Source: Bicyclus anynana (taxonomy: Eukaryota > Arthropoda > Insecta > Lepidoptera > Nymphalidae). From it: DNA of 64,000 nucleotides. The notes beneath the pieces are model-generated. The model had not been told where the DNA came from, ran no database searches, and saw only the letters and a list, made by a program, of their open reading frames with translations. The stretch covers positions 15,780,501-15,844,500 of the forward strand of contig NC_069083.1 in the NCBI RefSeq assembly GCF_947172395.1. Direction: 5' to 3'. Position numbers and translations under genes: made by a program. Positions 51,501-60,900 of the stretch are shown piece after piece; the first letter of the stretch is position 1, and every line of letters starts with the position of its first letter.

Positions 51501-54500
51501 GAAGAAAATCAACCGCACTACGACCTAAAACAAATGAAACATCATAATCATCAAGAACGTATTAAGAAAGTGAAACGTAACATTTCGTAAGACAATCAAG
51601 AAAAATTGTTGTGTGGCAAAGTCATGGCCAAGAATCGTGCATGGGATGGTCGTGATGCACTTGAGATGACCACTGCAGTACGTAATAATCTTACGATGTT
51701 AGTGATTTTATTACCGTATCATTCATAGTCGTTTTTTTGTTCTATGGAACGAGTGTCATTAGTGCCTTATTTAATGATTGTTTCTATTTATATTTTTTCC
51801 CAACTTAACTGCTATTTTAGTTTCGTATCTAATAATAGATTACAAAATGGCTTTAAAGTTAACTTTAATATATTTGTTTCATATTAAATTTTTAAACACT
51901 TCTTGAATAAAAAAATTGTATTATTATTATTCATCATTGTGCATTTAACATGCCAAAAAAATATTTAATGAAAGAAGTCTCTAATTTGTAGAATCACCAT
52001 TTACTTACTGGGTGAAAAATATTATTTAAAAAATAATTCACCAATATAGTCACCTCTTATTTATATAGCAAAAAATAAAAATATATCAAACGAAAGTCTA
52101 AAGCTAGTTAGTTCTTATTTACTATAAAAAAAGAAAACGTCGAGTTAGGGTGCTGTTTTTCTAGCCATTGCAATGAGTTGCCAGGAATATAAGTATTAAT
52201 AAACAAAGTTGTTAACAAAATTAGCTATTAAATTGACTACCTGAAGCTATTATATTAACTACATATTATAAAAATAAAAAAGAAGGGAATATACTAAATT
52301 TAAAAACTTAGATGTAGTAGAAGTCCGAATCGATGTTCATTGGTTAAATGCCCAACTGCCAAGAAGGTTGGCATTATTGCCACGTTGTATGGTAATACTG
52401 ATTCTCTTACCTGAATAATAAAGGCCAGCCTTCTGGTCGATTAATTAATTCGCTTTGCGATTTCTTTATTATTATATTATATTATTCCTTAATTTATTTC
52501 AAAATTAGTTGAGTAATATAAGGTACTACCTTAGAAACTCTATCAAGTTTACTAGACTCGTACATACGTTTATAAAGTTTTATTTTTGTAAATCTTCTAC
52601 TATATAAAAATAAGTCGGGTTTTCCTTCCTGACGCTATAACTCCGGAACGCACGAACCGATTTCCACGGTTTTGCATTCGTTAGAAAGGTCTTGGGCTCC
52701 GTGAGGTTTATAGCAAAGAAAATTCAGGGTAGGGGTAGGGTAGGGGCAGTTGAATGTTTACATCGAGTTTCACGCGGACGAAGTCGCAGGCGTCCACTAA
52801 TAGGCTATATTAATAACACTGTAACGCCTCCTTAAATTATCCCTACTATCACGCCAGACAATTCATGCAGCCGTAAAATTAATATTCCTAGTTTCGAAAT
52901 TTCACCGTATAAAGGCGTCCATCTTGACGGAAATGATTACACTTAAACACCCATTTCACATACATGGACAAAGTGGTATTTAAGTTTACATTAACTTGAT
53001 TATGTCGTCATTATATTGTACGCAGTAAAGGCGAAAATTGTTTAGAATTACGTGTGCATATTACAACAGTGCATTGTTGTAAGTTGTAGGCAATAATTGC
53101 TAGAATTCGTAGCTCTGTGGGCTATTATCTATTGAAATTTCGTTAATTACCATTTTTAATTTGCTATTATTTTACTGTTAATTATTTTAATAACAGTGAT
53201 TAATTTTATTTTTCAGTGATTTATTTGATTACATTTAATGCTTAAAATAGAGTATAAATATTCTCAATAAAATTTTTGGTGCATAGATTTAGATAGACAG
53301 TAGAGTTTGGACCACCGTGGCTAACTAAACCTTTGAGACATGCAATCAGTGACAGTCTTATGAACATTGTGATAAGGATTACTTACTCCTAGAACTTTTT
53401 TTAATCCTAGAACTTAAGCAGTTTTTTTTTTATTTTTGATTAGGCAGTTTTTCTTGGCTTTTGCACACCATCATACCAAACATATATTTATTCACATCGA
53501 CTTTACTTTTCTAGTCTATTAAAATGAACTAGTGACAAAAACTTTTACGACCCGGTGGCCAAAACAAGAACTATCGTCACTGAGGTCGCCATTTTGCGAA
53601 ACTCTCAAGTTATGTTCAAGATTCCGACCAGATATGTTCGTGGCTTAGGTAGGTAATATAGGTAATAATAGTAGGTAACATTATCTGACAGAAGCCAATT
53701 ATACTGACATACATAGTTCTAGTTCAGACAGCTCACTGAACTCGAGTCTCCTCTCAGAATGAGAGGGGTTAGGCTAATAGTCCACCACGCTGGCCCAATG
53801 CGGCAGACTGCACACACGCAGTGAATTGAGAAAATTCTCCGGTATGCAGGTTTCCTTGCGATGTTTATCCTTCACCATTTGAGACACGTGATATTTAATT
53901 TCCTATAATGCACACAACTGAAAAGTTGAATAATGGAGGGTACCTTAAATATTTTCTCTTGTTCCAGCGCGTATCCGGGTAGTTTGACGATGTCTTGTCC
54001 TATCGCCGTCTCGTCAGTGCTGGTGGCGGCGGTACTCTTCACGAACACGCTACTCTTGGAGTAGCGTCTGATGAGTATGTTCCCGGCGTCGTCCATTTTG
54101 ATTTTGACACCCTGTTGAAAACAAAATATAGGTAGGTAAATAGAACAATAAAGATTTTAAAAGAGTGTCGATGCAGGATATTGTTTTTCAAACATCATCA
54201 TTATTAACCCATATGCGGCTCACTGCTGAGCTTGAGTTACTCAGAATGAGAGGGGTTAGGCCAATAATCCACCACGCTGGCCCAATGCGGATTGGCAGAC
54301 TTCACACACGTAGAGAATTTAGAAAATTCTCTGGTATGCAGGTTTCCTCACGATGTGTTTCCTTCACTGTGTATTATATTTATAACAATCTTATATTATA
54401 CTAAATGACGCCGCGTAGTTTCACCCGCGTAGTTCCCGTTCCCGTGAGAATACGGGGATAAAATAAAGCCTATGCCTTACAAATAACATGGCTTTCTAGA

Positions 54501-57500
54501 GGTAAAATAATTTTCAAGTCGCCGCGCACAAGTCGACAAAGTTTACAAATAGTCAAACTTGTCATTTCAAAAGTACTTGTAAACTAATAGCCTATTTGAA
54601 ATAAATTTTTTTTTAATTTTGAATTTGAATTTTGTCGCAAACCGAGGCTTTTTAAAAATAATTTTAATCCCTAATTGGTAGACTTTCGGCGACCACCATT
54701 TTGGGATTAAATGTTTTATACCGACAAAATATGCTACTTAATTTAATATCTCGGGTCCCAAGGGTATTTAAAAGGTGAAGGCTTAATAACAGGCTACTGG
54801 TTATCGGAGTGACAATTTTTTGGTTAAATGCTTACAATTTCACGGTATGTTATGCGTCAACGTCAGTACGTACGTTCTGTGATACATGCATTAAGATCTT
54901 AATCTTTTGTTAATTAAATGAGATATTGAAAACTGTGCATGGGAATTCATATTGTAATACTTGAGGTTAATATCCAAAAGTCCACCTGATGTTACGTGGG
55001 ACACTAACTCCTCTGACAGAGCGACACTTCGCGGGTGGCGGGGTAAGCAAGGGAGACTCCTTTACCTTCACCCTTCACCTGAGGCGAGTGTTAAGTCAGC
55101 CATTGCCTATCAAGTAATCTCACGATCTTGCAGTGCAAACGGCAGACATCAGTTCGGTAGCTAGTCTTCATAGACAGTTGAAGTTGGCATGAGCCACACC
55201 CACTCCGCCTTCAGTTGAACCGATGCCTTGACACCGATCGGATGTCAAAGCGATAGATGTGCTAGGATTATTGCTCGCAATAAAGATGAAGAAAAAGAAT
55301 TATGAACAATACACACAATCGAACAACACACGATCAGTTCAAGCTAATGGCGCTGCAAGATCGTGAGATTATTTGATCGTAAATGGCTGACTCTTACCTT
55401 TAAATTCACTGACAATCAGAGCAATATTGCTTTGCGAGATATAGGCATGGGATAAGTATAGTAATATTTTCACCGACTGTTTCTGTCATGATAAATAAAT
55501 TACACATCAGATATATATATATATCTCTTGTGTAATATATATATATATATGAATACGTAAGTAACATATTATTTCGTCATCACATTCACAAATATAAGAG
55601 AAACATGCTGAAGAATGCTTGGCAAATATTTATGTAACCCAATTAGTCGACCTTTAAAGTACCTAAAAAGTACTTCCATAATTTAAGCAGCACCTTTATT
55701 CGACCCATTGCCTTCCATTCTACAAATAAACGACACTTTATACAGCGTGTTTCGGTTACAGGAGATGCGGGACACGAGCGATCAAGTTACAGGGTGATTC
55801 ACCTTTGTCCGAATAAGAAACGGTAATAAGTCCTTACAGGGTCCGTTAGCTGTGACGTCACTGCCCTTGAACGTGTAAGTACGACATGAGTGTTATAAAA
55901 CAGGTAAGTAATGTTACTTATTGGTACCAAAAACTCTCGATGAAAGTTTCTGTAAATAATGTAGATGGGTAGGGTTAAGCTGTTATACTTAGAAATAGTA
56001 TTTTTACATCTTTTCCCATTTGGCTCTATCTATCAGCTAAACCGGTAATAAAAAAAAATTGAATAATTATTTTTTTTCTAAAATGCTTAAATTACTCGTA
56101 AGCAAAATTTCGTTTTGTAAATTAAATTTAACTAGTATTTGTAACAATCTCAAATTAATTTACAAACTATTGAGGGTAAGTTGAAAACGTGATTTAATTT
56201 ACGTACCTACTTATAATAAAATAAGATTGTCAGGGGTGTCCACAATGAACAAAATGCCTTTAACATTAAATGATAAATATCTTCACTAATATTGTAAGAA
56301 AACATTTTTTCGTTCATTTAGGACGAATTGACTCCAAAACTACTGAACCGATTTTAAAATTCTTTCACCTTATAAAAGCTACATTATCAACGAGTAACGT
56401 AGGAGGCTATATTTTATTCCCATATTCTCGTATTTCCGTGGCGAACGGGAACTACGTGACTATGACTTTAAATGTATTTTTGTTCTATTACCTACTTATA
56501 AAAAATATAATGTTGTTGGTATGGGAAATATGGGTGGTCTATTCGTAAGATTAACCATTGCTACTAAATTGATTTTTTTGTACTACATCAAATCACATTA
56601 GTTCTAGATCATTACTCAATAAGAGAACATGTTACTTTTTATACTATATTTCATTTCACACATAGTTAACCTTTTGTGATCAATGATCATATTAAGTTTT
56701 TTTTATTAAGCTAGTAGAAGTTAGATTAGAAGTAGAAGAGTTAATATAAAGTCGATTATTACTACTATCATTATCTTAGTAAAAAGTATCATGTTTAATA
56801 TTTTATTTTTTGTAGTGGAAATTTTTACTTGTTAGGTTTGATCACTAGTTTTTTTATGCACCAATGTTATAGAACATAAATTCAACTTTATTGTAATTTT
56901 AGGCTTATTTTTAACTCTATTGTATAATATTCTAAGTTTACACTGTTTGTGTCAGTTTATAAATGTTTTTTTTTGGAATGCTCAATAAATGGACACTTTT
57001 GTATGCAATAATTATTGTTTTAAAAAAGCTGATTCGATTTTATATTATATTTTATAATTTTATGAGTTATCAATATTTTACCATTTTACCATTTTTCATT
57101 GTAACTTTTTGAATGACATCCTATCATGGTGGAATCAAAATAAATAATAATGAAGACTGATTAAAAAAAAACGATGTAAATTAATAAAAAAAAACTATAA
57201 CCCATAACTTTCAAATTATCTTGATTATTCCAATTCTGATAGAAATATTCAATTTAAAGAATGTTAATTAAAATATATAAAAAAAAATCTATTCTGTGGT
57301 AAAATAATCGATAAAACATTAATTCAATCTGCTACACATTGATCATTACGGAGTCATTTATAAAACAATCAAATCATTTGACCATAAATCATCATCAACG
57401 TTCTTACTGGTTCTTACTATCAATCGGGTATATGATAATCCCATTTTATAGCAATAAAAACAAAGGTACAATCACAAATCATAATACAGATATCGATCTT

Positions 57501-57905
57501 CTAATATCGATATGATTTATAGGTTATTCTAATTATCTAGACCGTCAAGACTAAAAAGACCTTCGGCTTGACAGGTCGTTAGCTCATCAGCTACGTGTCA
57601 GATTATTTGACCCTATTGTTTGGTACGTATACTTCACAGTCACACGTTTTTATCAATCTCCACAACAATATGATCCATCGTTTCCTATACTCACAGCTTA
57701 CAAACAAGCATTTTTAGCTCTGTAGTATCGAGCTGAGGCAGCGCCCCTTTCAGCTGAATTTCTTTATTATATTATTATACTAAGTACAGACAGAGGAACT
57801 TTGTAATTTAAGTAGGTATCTTTAAGTAGTTTGTAAGCTCTGTTAGTATTAGTTTGTAATTTCTTCTTGATTTATTTAATTTGTATTTTTTAGCTGAATA
57901 AAGGA

Positions 57906-57937
<32 letters not shown>

Positions 57938-60900
57938 GCTCCTAATAGCTTAATAGTTTTCTAAACATCAGTTACTTACTAATCCTGTACTCGATTTTTT
58001 CTTTCGATATTATAATAGTAGTATGTTTTTTAACTAACAAAATATGTCGTTTATAAACATATTTTTTTCCGGCGTCGTTGGCCTAGTGAATGCGGTTTCG
58101 GATCGCGAGGTATAAAATCGAGTTACAAAATTTGAGCTTTTCCAAAAACTCGGAGTTTTCGGAGTTGGGAAATTGGTGGTGTGTGTGATATTGTGTCCTC
58201 CACAAAAAATACATTTTTTTTTATACTTTACAAGTCACTAAAAGCTTTTAGTAATAGAAATAGTAAGGGGCGTGGCCCGCTTACACCCGGGTGTGCGGAA
58301 CTTCGCAAGCGTATCCACGCATGTACTTGCAGTCTTGTTTTGTTTACTGACATTGTATTTTGTTCTGTGACAAAAGGAATAAATAATATTTAACTCTAAA
58401 TTAAGGGTAACATATTTCTTTTTTTCACTAAATATTAAACAGCCAATTACGTGAAGAGTTTATCAGTACAGTGTGTACGTTAGATTCAATACTTTTGGCA
58501 CAAAAATTGGCACTTTATAAATCTAGTTCTCTCCCGTGTCTCAACTTATGATCACCGAACCACATTAAAGCAACATGATGGGTCTTAGCTACTCCTTTAT
58601 AAGGAAGCAGGCCTGGCTCTATAGTTCGGCTGTTAAATTAGGCAATGATAATGAGTTTCTTATACGTACACTCACTTACATAAATTATAGTTCTACTAGA
58701 TTTCTTCAAGTCAACGAAGAACTTAATTACTATGATTCTACAGTAACTGTTTTTATAAACAACCCATTGTTATTATTATTCACAAAAGGCATATAAGTGA
58801 TCACATTCAAAATCCTAATAGCCACTTTATGTATTCGTGATTATTTATATAATTTGATGTGTGCTTGTCAAAACTTTTTGTATGAAACACAATTACATCA
58901 TTCAATGAAAAATACGAGATCAAAGCTATTCATAATATTATGTACGTTATAACTGTAAGTTATTGTAGTATTTCTATGCAGAACGAGATATTAATCTATT
59001 TTTGTATAGTGATACTTTTGACTCGATTATTATTTTTAGGTAACGGACGTCTGCGCGCTTTTACTCGCGTAGTTTCCGTTTCCGCATGTGTACGGAAATA
59101 AATCATAGCATATGTTTCTCTCTGATAACGTAGCTTTAGGTAAAATATTTTTTTAAATCGGTTATGTTGTTTACATCAAAACGTACCAAACATTACATCA
59201 ACATACCATTTATAATATTAGTTAGGATATATACGTGTTGCCTTGAAAATTCTTTACCAAAAATAATAACCGGCATCAACCATACAAATTCATCAAGCAC
59301 AAACTAATTCATCATTATGTTCATATTTCGTATAGTAATGATTTTTTTAATATGTGGGCGTCTCAACTCGGATATTTGTAGCCTGTAACATCGATCAGGT
59401 CATCTTCATCCGGGGCATTACGTCATTCTTTGCTTGATTTAGGGGCCTTAAGCGTTTTAATATGGTTTTGGTGCAGCTTTAACTAGCGTAGCAATTAAAT
59501 GGTACATTTGACTACTTTATTACGGATCTGGGTGCAATGATGATTTATTCTAATCGTATTTAAGGAGCTATTACTTTTAAAAACTGTTTTATAGTCGGAT
59601 TTCCGGCTTAGATCATATAAATTGGATCTGTTACATATTATGCTCTTATCTGAGATTTAGGTAATTACGAACTTTACACTTTATCTCTAGTTCCTGTGGA
59701 TAAAATATAGCCTACGTTACTAGATGAAAATGTAGCTTTAAGGTAAAATTATTTTTAAAAATCGGTCGAACAGTTTTTGTTTTGTTTAATTAGCTCTTAA
59801 GAGATATTAGTGTGCTTACTCGTAGATGAAGAACGTAAATGATATGATTAAATATTACTTTATAAAGATTTTAATAGAAAAGCAATTAAAAACGTCTGTC
59901 AAAACATTACCTTTTATAGAAAAAGAGAGGATACGCGGACTAGGGTTGCATTCTCGGTCAATACCATTTTTGGTGATGGCACCATCACTTTATGGAGTAG
60001 TTACTCAGGTTACTAGATCAAGGATACTTGAAGAGATTAATTTGTTTATACCTATTGGGTATCAGCATGAATAGAATAGCCTGAACTTCTTTATAGTAAG
60101 TAACTTATTTTTTTGTAATTAACTACATTTTTTTATTTTTCCAAATCGAGTGACACCTTGCTTTTACATTTTTTCGTGAATCTTATAGTGACAAAAATTA
60201 CACTTGAGAATTTATTTATCTAAGATTTGATGGTTTGTTTGTTTTGAATAGGCTCTGGAGCTACTAAACCGATTTGAAAAAATCTTTTACTATTGGGAAG
60301 CTACACTATAATATCTCCGAGTGCTATAGGCTATATTTTATCTCCGTCTTCTAACGGGAACGGGAACCACGCGGATGAAACCGCGCGGCGTCTGGTAGTC
60401 TATAAAATAATATTATATCATACTATTAAAATTACGCAAGCGAAGCCGCTAGCAAGTGCTAGTGTTAATATAATAGATTTTACCTGTCCTATGTGTTTTT
60501 TCAGTTCTTCTGTTTTTGGATCTCTGTGTGGGTTGTCGAATCCGCAAAGGCCAATTCTGCAAAGACGGAAAAAGTACGTTAGCAAATTACGCAAAATTAC
60601 ATGTAGCCTCTAAGTAAGTAACATGCATATTAATAATATATTAATGAATCGTGATAGCCTAGTAGATATGACCTCTGCTTTCGATTTGGAGGGCGTAGGT
60701 TCGAAGCCGGTCTGGGGCATGCACCTCCAACTTTTCAGTTATGTGCATTTTAAGAAATTAAATATCACATGTCTAAAACGGTGAAGGAAAAACATCGTTA
60801 GGAAAGCTGCATACCTGAGAATTTTCCTAATTCTCTGCGTGTGTGAAGTCTGCCTAACCCCTCTGAGGGGAGACTCGTGCTCAGCAGTGAGTCGAATATG

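Larger units (their letters stand above)
48124..53697. other. exp intron
   Basis: It holds Helitron-like copies (49370-49563 and 52598-52803) in otherwise AT-rich sequence. No gene is seen. Confidence 0.45.
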
